From positions 1 through 30,368 of IMG/VR virus record IMGVR_UViG_3300027763_000171: a DNA stretch of 30,368 nucleotides; one strand, 5' to 3'. Every line of letters starts with the position of its first letter. Position 1 is the stretch's first letter. The stretch comes from a virus. The position numbers and the translations under genes are program-made. Shown piece after piece: positions 16,394 to 23,371 of this stretch. The notes under the pieces are model-generated. The model searched no databases. It saw only the letters and a program-made list of their open reading frames with translations, and had not been told where the DNA came from.

Positions 16394-16768
16394 ATGGCCA
16401 ACGAACTACAACCAACCGCGCAGCTAAATTATACCAAAGGCCTTGCCAGACTGGCCGTCCAATCAACCGCATCAATTACCGTTGCAGGAACAAAATATTG
16501 CGACGTTATTCAAAACATCGGCACCACTCGGGAGGACATTGTTTTCGGAGACATCGGGACACCGGGCTTCTTTATGGTGCAAAACATCGACGCGACTAAT
16601 TTTGTCGAATTGAGTTCTGACGGAGGCACTACGTTTTCGATCAAATTGGCAGCAGGCACAACCACCGCGGGCGGAGGGATGAGCTTAATCTCCAACAACG
16701 GATCCACTTGGTCGGCTCGAGCCAATACCGCGGCTTGCAACGTTACCGTGCGCGGAGTCGCTCCTTAA
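16394..16768 (+). CDS. Small beta-rich structural protein
   Basis: 124 aa, rich in T, A, G and V with short alternating strands (ASITVAGTKYCDVIQNIGTT, then FVELSSDGGTTFSIKLAAGTT). This resembles small beta-sandwich virion proteins such as tail-tip or decoration proteins. Start in an ACCACTATG context, one base before the next gene starts after its stop. No precise family. Confidence 0.55.
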   Translation: MANELQPTAQLNYTKGLARLAVQSTASITVAGTKYCDVIQNIGTTREDIVFGDIGTPGFFMVQNIDATNFVELSSDGGTTFSIKLAAGTTTAGGGMSLISNNGSTWSARANTAACNVTVRGVAP

Positions 16769-16769
16769 T

Positions 16770-17279
16770 ATGCAATCGAATAACAGACTGCCGGTTTTTC
16801 AGTCAGGGGATTCTTTGGTCAACCAGTTAACGCAATCTCGGCTGACGCAGCTTGTCGAATACATCCGCGGAAACACTCCTGTCGCTGGCGTTGGCGTGCG
16901 AGTAACGCGAACCACAAGCGGATCACTGATTGAGGCCGTGAAGCCTCGCATGCCGTCTGGATCGTTCAGTCCTGGATACATCCTTGGCTCTACCAACTAC
17001 GGCAGCTCGACCGCAGGGCCGGGAGGCGTCAGCGGGCCGTGGGGCGGTAGCGCAGACACGCAAAGCGGCGATCCGAATAACGCCTTCTCGGATACATGGG
17101 ACGCCGACCGGGCGCCGAGAAACACCAGCAACGCCAACACAAACGGAGTGAAATTGACGCTTTTGCGTTGTGTCACCGGAAGCTCAACCAGATTTTTCAT
17201 TCGCTCGCCTGAGCTGGACAGCGCCGGCAGGATAATGCACATCCCAGGCGAGACGCTTCTTATTGAGCTTGCCATCTAG
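16770..17279 (+). CDS. Structural protein of the tail region, unknown
   Basis: 169 aa. An N-terminal helix (about residues 15-33) is followed by strands and a low-complexity loop rich in G, S, P and N (about 72-125), then a final pair of strands. This composition is common in tail fibre or fibre-network proteins that present a flexible loop. It lies directly before the fibre gene. No known family is recognised. Confidence 0.52.
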   Translation: MQSNNRLPVFQSGDSLVNQLTQSRLTQLVEYIRGNTPVAGVGVRVTRTTSGSLIEAVKPRMPSGSFSPGYILGSTNYGSSTAGPGGVSGPWGGSADTQSGDPNNAFSDTWDADRAPRNTSNANTNGVKLTLLRCVTGSSTRFFIRSPELDSAGRIMHIPGETLLIELAI

Positions 17280-17287
17280 TTTTTCTC

Positions 17288-17315
17288 TTTACGAAACGCG
17301 GTTTCACTGTAAATA
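17288..17315 (+). promoter_or_regulatory. Possible promoter before the tail fibre gene
   Basis: TTTACG at 17288-17293, a 16-base spacer and TAAATA at 17310-17315 lie in the 42-base gap before the ATG at 17322. The gap is AT-rich. It lacks the TTCTCA/TGAGAA palindrome of the three repeated elements. Weak evidence. Confidence 0.28.
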
Positions 17316-17321
17316 AATCCC

Positions 17322-19091
17322 ATGCCGTCCGCCATCGTCAAAACGATCTTCTTCGACCTCGACAAACTAGCGTGGACGATTACCGCCGGCGGCAATGCAC
17401 TTTTGCAGCCGCTGACCATCGGCCAGAACGACACCATTGATTTCAATGTGCAGTTCATCAAAAGCGGCGCGGCTCAAACCCTGACCTCGCCGACGTTCAG
17501 CGCGGGAATCAAGGTCCTAAACGGATTCAGCAATGCCTTTGTCGTTCAGTTCGGCGCTCCTACGGGAACGCCGCCGACCTACACATTCACAGCGACGATT
17601 TCATCAACGGAGCTTTCCGCCGCGCTGCTTACCGGCGTGCAATTTGCTATTGAGTTTCGGGACTCGACAAACGGCATCGTGACGCTTCCAGCGCTGACGC
17701 TGAACATCGTAGCGAGCTACACGATCAGCGGGACAACGCCAACCAGCGCGAACGGCACGCTCAACGTGGCAGCAGGCAAGACAGTCACCTTCCCGCAAAG
17801 CCTGACCTTTCCCAGCGCACTCGGCACAAATGGCTTCCAGCTTACCACAGACGGCGCAGGCGCGTTGACTTGGGCCGCGAGCGGCGCACTGACAGACGGC
17901 GACAAAGGAGAGATAACAGTCAGCAACAGCGGCGCTCAGTTTACGATCGACAACGATGTGGTGACGCTGGCGAAGCTAGCGCACATGGCTACCGCTCGCG
18001 TAATTGGTCGCACGACAGCCCTGACAGGCTCACCGGAACTGCTGACCATCAGCGGCACTGGCAGCGTGGCGATGACCAACACGCCGACGCTTGTGACTCC
18101 GGTGCTAGGAGCAGCCACGGCGACTAGTATCAATGGCATCACGATCACGGCGGGAACGGGCACACTCAATCTTGGAACTAGCTTAATTACTACGGCGAAC
18201 GGCGGCAACATCAACACCAGCTTCGGCGGATACATCAACACATCGTCTTCAGGCGGAGACATCGACACCAGCGTTGGCGGAGGCTACATCGACACCAGCG
18301 TCGGCGGAGGCAACATTGACACCACAGGCACCGGCAGCATTGAGTTAGGAGTTACTGGAACGCGCACTATCTTTCGTGGAAATGCCGCCACCAACAACAA
18401 GACCATTGATCTTCCCAACGTCACAGGCACCGTAGTAGTAACAGCCAACACCAGCGCAACCGCCACACAAGCCTTGTTTGCACAGGCTACCGGATTCCCT
18501 GCCTATCGTGGGATAGCCTCGGCAGACATCGCCACCGCGCTGACCACACCGGGAGCCATCGGCGGCACTACGGCAAGCACTGGAGCTTTTACGAAGGTTA
18601 CGCTTCCGGTTAACAGCGCAGACTATGTCCCAACGCTGAACCTTGGAGGAAACAAAGGGCTGATAGCGGAAACCAATTATGTAACTGTCGTAAATGGCAG
18701 CACATACATCATTGCCTTTAATTCCGGTGATACCATTGTAAACTGCAATCTAGCAGCAAACCCGACCAACTCTAAATCTTGTGGCACTACCGGAGGCAGG
18801 TGGAGCAATGTGTTTTCTGTTCTAGGCAATTTCAGCGGTGCGGTGACCTGCTCGACCACCTTATCAGTCAGCACAACTACAACGATGAGTGGACGGCTTA
18901 CGGCCAACGGCGGCATCACTGTTTTCGGTGGATCATACTTGCTGACCACGAATAGCAGCTTAACAAATAATTCTGGCAGCAGTGTTGGAACGCTTACCAA
19001 TGCACCGGATACCGGCAACCCGACAAAGTGGATAGCTATCAACGACAACGGAACAGAAAGATACATACCAACTTGGGAATCTCCTCCTTAA
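17322..19091 (+). CDS. Tail fibre / receptor-binding protein
   Basis: 589 aa. Residues 1-140 resemble a BppU-like N-terminal attachment domain (TITAGGNALLQPLTIGQNDT and FAIEFRD segments). Residues 185-260 carry a pattern I have seen in many environmental phage fibres: GDKGEITVSNSGAQFTIDND, then VVTLAKLAHMATARVIGRTT. Residues 294-336 are five short glycine-rich units of the GG-x-I-(D/N)-T-S type, likely a beta-helix shaft. The C-terminus (about 480-589) would hold the receptor-binding tip. No chaperone or lyase motif is seen. It is the last virion gene before the lysis region. Confidence 0.8.
   Translation: MPSAIVKTIFFDLDKLAWTITAGGNALLQPLTIGQNDTIDFNVQFIKSGAAQTLTSPTFSAGIKVLNGFSNAFVVQFGAPTGTPPTYTFTATISSTELSAALLTGVQFAIEFRDSTNGIVTLPALTLNIVASYTISGTTPTSANGTLNVAAGKTVTFPQSLTFPSALGTNGFQLTTDGAGALTWAASGALTDGDKGEITVSNSGAQFTIDNDVVTLAKLAHMATARVIGRTTALTGSPELLTISGTGSVAMTNTPTLVTPVLGAATATSINGITITAGTGTLNLGTSLITTANGGNINTSFGGYINTSSSGGDIDTSVGGGYIDTSVGGGNIDTTGTGSIELGVTGTRTIFRGNAATNNKTIDLPNVTGTVVVTANTSATATQALFAQATGFPAYRGIASADIATALTTPGAIGGTTASTGAFTKVTLPVNSADYVPTLNLGGNKGLIAETNYVTVVNGSTYIIAFNSGDTIVNCNLAANPTNSKSCGTTGGRWSNVFSVLGNFSGAVTCSTTLSVSTTTTMSGRLTANGGITVFGGSYLLTTNSSLTNNSGSSVGTLTNAPDTGNPTKWIAINDNGTERYIPTWESPP
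18201..18330 (+). repeat. Tandem GGxI(D/N)TS coding repeats in the fibre
   Basis: About five units of 24-30 bases. Each begins GGCGG and contains ATC(A/G)ACACCAGC or a close variant. The last three units are the most alike. They encode units such as GGDIDTSV and GGGYIDTSV. The periodicity suits a triangular beta-helix and slipped-strand change in repeat number. Confidence 0.85.
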
Positions 19092-19095
19092 CCTT

Positions 19096-19560
19096 ATGAA
19101 AGACCTATTCACCATCCAAACCGAATCCGGCCAGCTATGGCTCGACATCAAAGCGCAACTTGACGCGAAAGACGCGGAGCTTGCCGAGCTAACCGCTAGC
19201 CATGCCGAAGCCATCGCCGCCAAAGACGCGCAACTCGCAACCCAAGCGGACGAGGCTTGGAACGAGACTAAAACCGTTGCCAGAAAACACTCCGCTGCTG
19301 TCACCGAGCTAGAAGCACAACACGCCGCTGACCTAGCTGCCGCCGTAGAAGCCGAGGGACGCGCCGTGCATAACAGACTTGACGCTCTAGTGCAGGCAGG
19401 CCAAGAGGCACACGCAGCAGGCGACCTAGACGCACTGGGCAAGGTGCTGGTTGCGGCTTACGCTCACACCTCCAAGGCACGCCGCGCAAAGCTGGAAGCC
19501 GACCTAGCTAGCGCACAGACCGCAGTCACAGCAGCCACTGACAAACTAGCCGCGCTCTGA
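19096..19560 (+). CDS. Coiled-coil protein at the start of the lysis region
   Basis: 154 aa, almost entirely helical, rich in A, E, K and L. Heptad-like spacing runs from about residue 20 to 75 and again from 130 to 154. No signal peptide or membrane segment is seen. Lies between fibre and lysis genes; it could be a fibre assembly chaperone or a structural spacer. Unassigned. Confidence 0.6.
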   Translation: MKDLFTIQTESGQLWLDIKAQLDAKDAELAELTASHAEAIAAKDAQLATQADEAWNETKTVARKHSAAVTELEAQHAADLAAAVEAEGRAVHNRLDALVQAGQEAHAAGDLDALGKVLVAAYAHTSKARRAKLEADLASAQTAVTAATDKLAAL

Positions 19561-19563
19561 CCT

Positions 19564-19866
19564 ATGATTGATTTAGGAGAACAACAACACAAAGATTTGA
19601 CTGAGATTCGCGCTATCGCGGAGAAGTCCTTCGTCTTTATCCGCATGGTGCTTGCTCCGCTCATCGCGCTAGGCATTGCCTCACTTGTCGGTGGCTGCTG
19701 GCAAGTCCACGACATGGGGAGAGATTTTAAGGGGATGCAAGCGCAACAGACCGAGCTAAACACAAAGCTAGAGTCCATGAACGAGAAGGTGCTGCGGATG
19801 TTTTATGGCGGCGGATGGGACAAGCGAGAGGCGGCGGGCCGTCCGCTCAAGGACGCAGCGCAGTAG
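19564..19866 (+). CDS. Small membrane protein with coiled coil
   Basis: 100 aa with one hydrophobic segment at about residues 27-45 (ending LVGGC), followed by a coiled coil (about 50-80) and a basic tail. It starts three bases after the preceding stop in the TGA-CCT-ATG arrangement. The adjacent u-spanin and holin make a role in lysis likely, for example as antiholin or holin partner, but nothing proves it. Confidence 0.55.
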   Translation: MIDLGEQQHKDLTEIRAIAEKSFVFIRMVLAPLIALGIASLVGGCWQVHDMGRDFKGMQAQQTELNTKLESMNEKVLRMFYGGGWDKREAAGRPLKDAAQ

Positions 19867-19907
19867 ATCGCTGTTGACCGCAAGCGAAACGGTGAGAAGG
19901 TGGGCGC

Positions 19908-20417
19908 GTGAACCCGCGAACTATTAGCCTGCTATCAGCAGCAAGGAATTTAATAGTTCTCACAATCCTTCTGACCTCATGCCAAAGCGCACCAACTCAA
20001 GCGAGGAAGATCATGGGGCCGATGACGAAGAAGGCCGCACAGGCGAACGCGCTAGTCGAGCGGCAGACCGGGAGCATAGTAAGGCTACGGACCAGTGTGG
20101 CGGACTCCGTAGAGACGGCAAAGCGGCTCGCCGCAGGCCGACCGGACGGCGACACAGCCGCGTTAATTCTTTCCCTCCGCATCGCAACGAGCGAAACGGA
20201 TTTGCTACGTGGAACGAATGACGAACTCAGACTTACAGTCAGCGGCATGGAACTCGCAATCGCGCGCGCTCAGGATCAGGTGGCAGTCGAGATCGCGGGG
20301 GCCGAGGCGTGGAGGACGTGGGCATGGAGATGGTGGTGGGCGTTTTCGGCGACAGTTGCATCCATCGCCGCACTGGTATATTTTCGCCATTCAATCCCTC
20401 TCCTAAGATTCCTCTGA
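19908..20417 (+). CDS. Unimolecular spanin (u-spanin) candidate
   Basis: 169 aa. An N-terminal signal with a lipobox, LLTSC with the acylated Cys at residue 25, is followed by a long helical periplasmic part (about 35-135) and a single C-terminal membrane segment (about 142-162, rich in W, A and V). An outer-membrane lipoprotein anchor plus a C-terminal inner-membrane anchor on one chain is the u-spanin architecture known from phage T1 gp11. It would fuse the two membranes after peptidoglycan loss. The start is the GTG at 19908, with AGAAGG about 10 bases upstream. The next gene, a holin, follows after four bases. Confidence 0.7.
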   Translation: MNPRTISLLSAARNLIVLTILLTSCQSAPTQARKIMGPMTKKAAQANALVERQTGSIVRLRTSVADSVETAKRLAAGRPDGDTAALILSLRIATSETDLLRGTNDELRLTVSGMELAIARAQDQVAVEIAGAEAWRTWAWRWWWAFSATVASIAALVYFRHSIPLLRFL

Positions 20418-20421
20418 CTAT

Positions 20422-20772
20422 ATGAAAATCATCACCCGCTATGGCTCTCCGCTCCTCCTATTCATCGCCTGCGTTGCGTCTTGGCTACTGTCCTCGATCT
20501 ACACCGAGCAATATCAAGCGAGTGTCGGACCTGATTTCCTGACTCGGCTTCCGACAAAGGTGATCAACCTAGCAGTCGCACTGCTTCTAACTCGCTACCT
20601 AGTGGGTTTCGTGTTTCCGACTATCGGAAAATTCACGACAACCAGCGGCGGCAAAAAGGAAAGCCAGTTTGCTTATGCGTGGAAAAACGACGAAACCGAC
20701 CCAAGACTATGGATTTCCGTTCTAGTGTATCTCGGAGCCTTATTTGTGCTTTCTCAGCTTTTGCTGGGCTAA
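20422..20772 (+). CDS. Holin-like three-helix membrane protein
   Basis: 116 aa with three hydrophobic segments, about residues 9-27, 46-66 and 94-115, and a charged loop with KKES between the second and third. This is class I holin topology. Holins make the membrane holes that time lysis. It follows the u-spanin gene and overlaps the endolysin gene by 64 bases, the normal cassette arrangement. The holin call is by topology and place only. Confidence 0.68.
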   Translation: MKIITRYGSPLLLFIACVASWLLSSIYTEQYQASVGPDFLTRLPTKVINLAVALLLTRYLVGFVFPTIGKFTTTSGGKKESQFAYAWKNDETDPRLWISVLVYLGALFVLSQLLLG

Positions 20773-21284
20773 CATCGGCTGCTGAGGTAGATGCGCCAAC
20801 TGGCAAGCGACTGCTGACCGTGGATGCGGCTGCTCTGCTCAAGACGTTTGTTTCATACGTCGGCATCAAAGAGTCGCCAATGGGCAGCAACAACGGCTTG
20901 ATGGTAAACAAGTTCAACGCATCCTGTGGGCTAAGGCCGAGCGATCACGCGCCGTGGTGCGCCTCGGTGGCTCACTACGGCTACCTAGTCAACGGCGCAC
21001 CTGACCGACCCGGTGCCTACTCGCCAAGCTGGTATTCCAGGACGCGGGTTATTCCTGCTGCCATGGTTCAGCCGGGTGACGTGGGACTGATATACTTCCC
21101 TTCGAAGGGACGTTACGCGCACGTCATCAGCTCCATCGAAAGGGTCAACCGCTCTGGCCGCATCGTATCCTCCTACATCACGCTCGAGGGTAATACGAAC
21201 GCGATGGGAAGCAGGGAAGGCGACAGCTTTGCGCGACGAGTAAGACCAGCCGACACAGTGAAAATAGTGAGATGGACAAAATGA
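20709..21284 (+). CDS. Endolysin with signal peptide, CHAP/NlpC-P60-like
   Basis: 191 aa from the ATG at 20709, chosen because it begins a good Sec signal peptide (basic MDFR.. then hydrophobic LICAFSAFAGL and cleavage near TSAA). A GTG at 20679 would add ten charged residues in front. The mature part is a cysteine peptidoglycan hydrolase: PWCA for the nucleophile Cys, GDVGLIYFP before a strand, YAHV for the His, and LEGNTN with the late GDSFARR segment typical of CHAP phage amidases. Export by signal peptide implies that the enzyme reaches the periplasm independently of the holin. It overlaps the holin by 64 bases. Confidence 0.82.
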   Translation: MDFRSSVSRSLICAFSAFAGLTSAAEVDAPTGKRLLTVDAAALLKTFVSYVGIKESPMGSNNGLMVNKFNASCGLRPSDHAPWCASVAHYGYLVNGAPDRPGAYSPSWYSRTRVIPAAMVQPGDVGLIYFPSKGRYAHVISSIERVNRSGRIVSSYITLEGNTNAMGSREGDSFARRVRPADTVKIVRWTK

Positions 21285-21538
21285 AAAAAACAAACGACAC
21301 AAGATACGGATTTAAAATCTTCAACGGCAGAGTCAAAGTTTATGTGAATGACTATGTGATGTTCACCTTCAACCAGATTGACTTTAAGGGATATTACGCC
21401 TACAAAGATGACACGCTTCTCTACGGCCTCGACATATACTTAATGAACGAGAAGGGAGGCGCGACCACTATGGAAATTTACTTCAAGACCAAAGAAAACT
21501 GGCTCGGCATCCTGCGCCTGCTCGACGAAAACCTATGA
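21281..21538 (+). CDS. Small beta-rich protein after the endolysin
   Basis: 85 aa from the ATG at 21281, which overlaps the endolysin stop as ATGA; another ATG lies at 21272. The product alternates strands (GFKIFNGRVKVYVNDYVMF, then a later TMEIYFKTKENW) and is fairly acidic. No family recognised. It is coupled to the next tiny gene by ATGA. Confidence 0.6.
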   Translation: MKKTNDTRYGFKIFNGRVKVYVNDYVMFTFNQIDFKGYYAYKDDTLLYGLDIYLMNEKGGATTMEIYFKTKENWLGILRLLDENL

Positions 21539-21639
21539 TCCTGGCAGACTCCTATTCCGTCGGCGTCTCGTTTATCGCGCTCCTAGGACTCGTCATTTTT
21601 CTCTGGATCGTCTGGATCGCAATGAGGTCGCAGCCATGA
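21535..21639 (+). CDS. Tiny membrane peptide (34 aa)
   Basis: Begins with ATGA overlap on the preceding gene and ends with ATGA overlap on the next. After a short polar N-terminus, residues 12-28 are one hydrophobic helix with aromatic ends, followed by MRSQP. The overlaps on both sides and the clear membrane span support translation. Function unknown. Confidence 0.5.
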   Translation: MILADSYSVGVSFIALLGLVIFLWIVWIAMRSQP

Positions 21640-21719
21640 AGGCGATCCACTGCTCGATCTGCTGGGCCGTTGCAGCGCTGGCGCTGGCCGGCGCCCTGCT
21701 CTGGACGAATAGAGAATAG
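21636..21719 (+). CDS. Tiny membrane peptide (27 aa)
   Basis: Coupled by ATGA to the preceding tiny gene. The product is essentially one hydrophobic helix (ICWAVAALALAGALLW) with two Cys near the N-terminus and a charged TNRE end. It is the last reading frame before the structured terminator. A role in lysis timing is possible but not shown. Confidence 0.45.
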   Translation: MKAIHCSICWAVAALALAGALLWTNRE

Positions 21720-21722
21720 CTT

Positions 21723-21797
21723 TGCGCCGAGATGCCTGAACCCGCGAGGGCCAGGTGGGTTTTTGTCTGACCCTCATACATCTCGGCGCACTTTTTT
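21723..21797 (+). terminator. Large structured terminator ending the late region
   Basis: A perfect 12-bp stem pairs 21723-21734 with 21779-21790 and is followed by CTTTTTTT. Inside it 21746-21754 can pair with 21767-21775 (one G-T pair). The loop of that inner stem holds GGGTT (21757-21761), which can pair with AACCC at 21739-21743, giving a pseudoknot or a mutually exclusive hairpin (21739-21745 with 21755-21761) that itself ends in a T run. This is more elaborate than a simple terminator. It separates lysis genes from the early genes downstream. Confidence 0.8.
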
Positions 21798-21862
21798 TGC
21801 AATTTTAAGGCGCTGAAAACCAGCGACTTGCAAACCAAATACAGAAAAGCGCAAAGTTTATT

Positions 21863-21889
21863 TTGACAACCGCCCCACTCCGCCCCACT
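21863..21889 (+). promoter_or_regulatory. -35-like box and tandem 10-base direct repeat before the early region
   Basis: TTGACA at 21863-21868 is followed by two perfect copies of CCGCCCCACT at 21870-21879 and 21880-21889. No convincing -10 box is seen at the right distance. A repressor or activator binding there would act on the small-gene operon that starts at 21904. A small hairpin (CGCTG at 21811-21815 with CAGCG at 21821-21825) lies just upstream. The rest of 21798-21903 shows nothing else. Confidence 0.42.
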
Positions 21890-21903
21890 TTGCACCACAT
21901 CAA

Positions 21904-22122
21904 ATGAGCAAGAAACGACCACTAGAAATTGAAATGGATTTAGCTCGGGCTGCTGCACTTCCAACTGTGCAAGTCAGAATCAACGGCTACATCTGCGACA
22001 AACTGCTTTCCTTCTATCGCAACAACCCGTTTGCGCCTTCGCTAACCAATCTCGTAAACCGCGAACTGGCAGCAGCGATTAACGCAAAGCCAACCCGCAA
22101 GCCGCTGACAAAATCCAAATGA
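21904..22122 (+). CDS. Possible ribbon-helix-helix regulator
   Basis: 72 aa. Residues 19-60 have the strand-helix-helix order of a small DNA-binding protein: TVQVRINGY (strand), ICDKLLSFYRNN (helix A), then SLTNLVNRELAAAI (helix B), with a basic tail. It is the first gene after the terminator and directly follows the direct repeats at 21870-21889, so autoregulation is a reasonable guess. It is coupled to the next gene by ATGA. Confidence 0.5.
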   Translation: MSKKRPLEIEMDLARAAALPTVQVRINGYICDKLLSFYRNNPFAPSLTNLVNRELAAAINAKPTRKPLTKSK

Positions 22123-22340
22123 ACGCAACGAACACATCGACATTCCTATCAGGAAAGTTTGTCCCGCTAGGCTATTACAACAAGGCAATGGAGGACTGCG
22201 AAGCATTAACGGAAAGACTGATTGAAACGACCAAGGCGCTTGCCGAGTGCGTTGAGCGCCGCGACTCTGCCGAGGGGATGCTGAAGAAACTTAAATTCCA
22301 GCGCGAGGAAAATGGCATCTGGACAAATTCCGAACTATGA
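22119..22340 (+). CDS. Small coiled-coil protein
   Basis: 73 aa. Residues 20-65 form a charged coiled coil with regular leucines. Overlaps both neighbours by four bases (ATGA). No family recognised; early-region accessory protein. Confidence 0.58.
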   Translation: MNATNTSTFLSGKFVPLGYYNKAMEDCEALTERLIETTKALAECVERRDSAEGMLKKLKFQREENGIWTNSEL

Positions 22341-22558
22341 AAAAACAAGAACCATACGGCGACACCGCGGAGCAACGGCGATCCGCTGACCTGCGATTCC
22401 AACGCTACCAAGAGCGAATCGAAAGCGAGGCTGCTTTCTTCCGGGCCAAGCTCCTGACCCTGGCGCTCCTGACAGCCACCGCGACTCTAGTGTGGTCGCT
22501 GTCCAGCACCGAAAACGGCAAGCAGGTTTGCCAAATCATCTCGGAGATATTCCGATGA
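22337..22558 (+). CDS. Small single-span membrane protein
   Basis: 73 aa. A charged N-terminal helix (about residues 12-36) is followed by one hydrophobic segment (about 38-57) and a short polar end. It begins in a CTATG context and overlaps the next gene by ATGA. Function unknown. Confidence 0.57.
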   Translation: MKKQEPYGDTAEQRRSADLRFQRYQERIESEAAFFRAKLLTLALLTATATLVWSLSSTENGKQVCQIISEIFR

Positions 22559-22854
22559 ACATTTTGCGCGCAACGTATAACCCGTTGGAACCCCAAGCCT
22601 GTGGAGTGCAGGATAAAGGCTCGACTCATCAGGCAATTAAGTCGGATGGCCGCGCACCTACTAAGGACAACACTCTACTCCGGCAGTTCTGCGACTGCGG
22701 AAACAAGGTGGCGATCAAGCGCGGAAACAGTATGATCTGCCAGCGGTGCGCTGATATAGACGGAAAGGCGCAACCTTTGGTGGCAGGCAAGAGACGCTTC
22801 TGGGGCGCGCCGAGCCAGCGTGAATACACAGTGACGCTAGGAGGTTGGAAATGA
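22555..22854 (+). CDS. Zinc-ribbon-like small protein
   Basis: 99 aa from the ATG at 22555, chosen because it overlaps the previous stop as ATGA and has GGAGAT upstream; the same frame is open further upstream from 22492. The middle carries CDCGNK and then CQRC 16 residues later, a possible zinc ribbon. The rest is basic. Role unknown, perhaps nucleic-acid binding. Confidence 0.58.
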   Translation: MNILRATYNPLEPQACGVQDKGSTHQAIKSDGRAPTKDNTLLRQFCDCGNKVAIKRGNSMICQRCADIDGKAQPLVAGKRRFWGAPSQREYTVTLGGWK

Positions 22855-23051
22855 CTGCGTGGGAACGAGCTATGGACTCAATGCAAGAGGACGAGGACAT
22901 GCGATCTCCCGAAGCTGCGCGCCTGGCACAGGCTGACGCCGAAGGCTACCGATACCTCGGCGCACTTAACCCACTGAAGCACCTGCTGCCAGACGTAGGA
23001 GCAGCCGAGCGACATGCGGCCAACAAGGTAAGACAAGAGGGAAGCCGATAA
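22851..23051 (+). CDS. Small helical early protein
   Basis: 66 aa from the ATG at 22851, which has a clear AGGAGG at 22839-22844 and overlaps the previous stop (ATGA). The N-terminal part is acidic (QEDEDM) and the C-terminal part mildly basic. No family. The 74 bases that follow to 23125 hold only a small 5-bp hairpin (23065-23079) and no gene I can support. Confidence 0.55.
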   Translation: MTAWERAMDSMQEDEDMRSPEAARLAQADAEGYRYLGALNPLKHLLPDVGAAERHAANKVRQEGSR

Positions 23052-23125
23052 CAGACAACTATCCGCCGGCAGAACCGGCAACCGCATCCGGGCAGACCGA
23101 TGGCAACAACTAGATCAAAGCAATT

Positions 23126-23368
23126 ATGGCATACGAAATGAAAGAAAACAGCGGCTCGATGTTCGTCAACACGAAGAAAGAGAAAGAGACTCATCCCGAC
23201 AGGAACGGAACTGCACTCGTCGGGGGTGTCGAGTATTACGTTTCCGGATGGATTAAAGAAACCAAGTCAGGCGACAAGTGGCTGTCGCTCGCCTTCAAGC
23301 CTAAAGAGCAAGCACTTAGCAAGCCGCCGTCCTCGATCAAGGACGACGAAGACGGAATACCATTCTGA
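23126..23368 (+). CDS. SSB-like protein with SSB-type C-terminal tip
   Basis: 80 aa. A small beta-rich part (about residues 26-60, ALVGGVEYYVSGWIKE then KWLSLAFKPK) is followed by a disordered linker and an acidic tip DDEDGIPF. The tip closely resembles the conserved end of bacterial SSB (DDDIPF), which recruits repair and replication proteins. The fold is shorter than a normal OB domain, so it may be a minimal relative or only a tip-bearing partner. It lies three bases before the ERF gene, as expected for a recombination cluster. Confidence 0.55.
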   Translation: MAYEMKENSGSMFVNTKKEKETHPDRNGTALVGGVEYYVSGWIKETKSGDKWLSLAFKPKEQALSKPPSSIKDDEDGIPF

Positions 23369-23371
23369 TCT

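Noticed and set aside
21798-21834. Two TTGCAA sites around a small hairpin as further copies of the repeated element
   Set aside because: No TTCTCA/TGAGAA palindrome and no suitably spaced -10-like box.
23065-23079. Hairpin GCCGG/CCGGC as a terminator
   Set aside because: Only 5 bp and no T tract follows.
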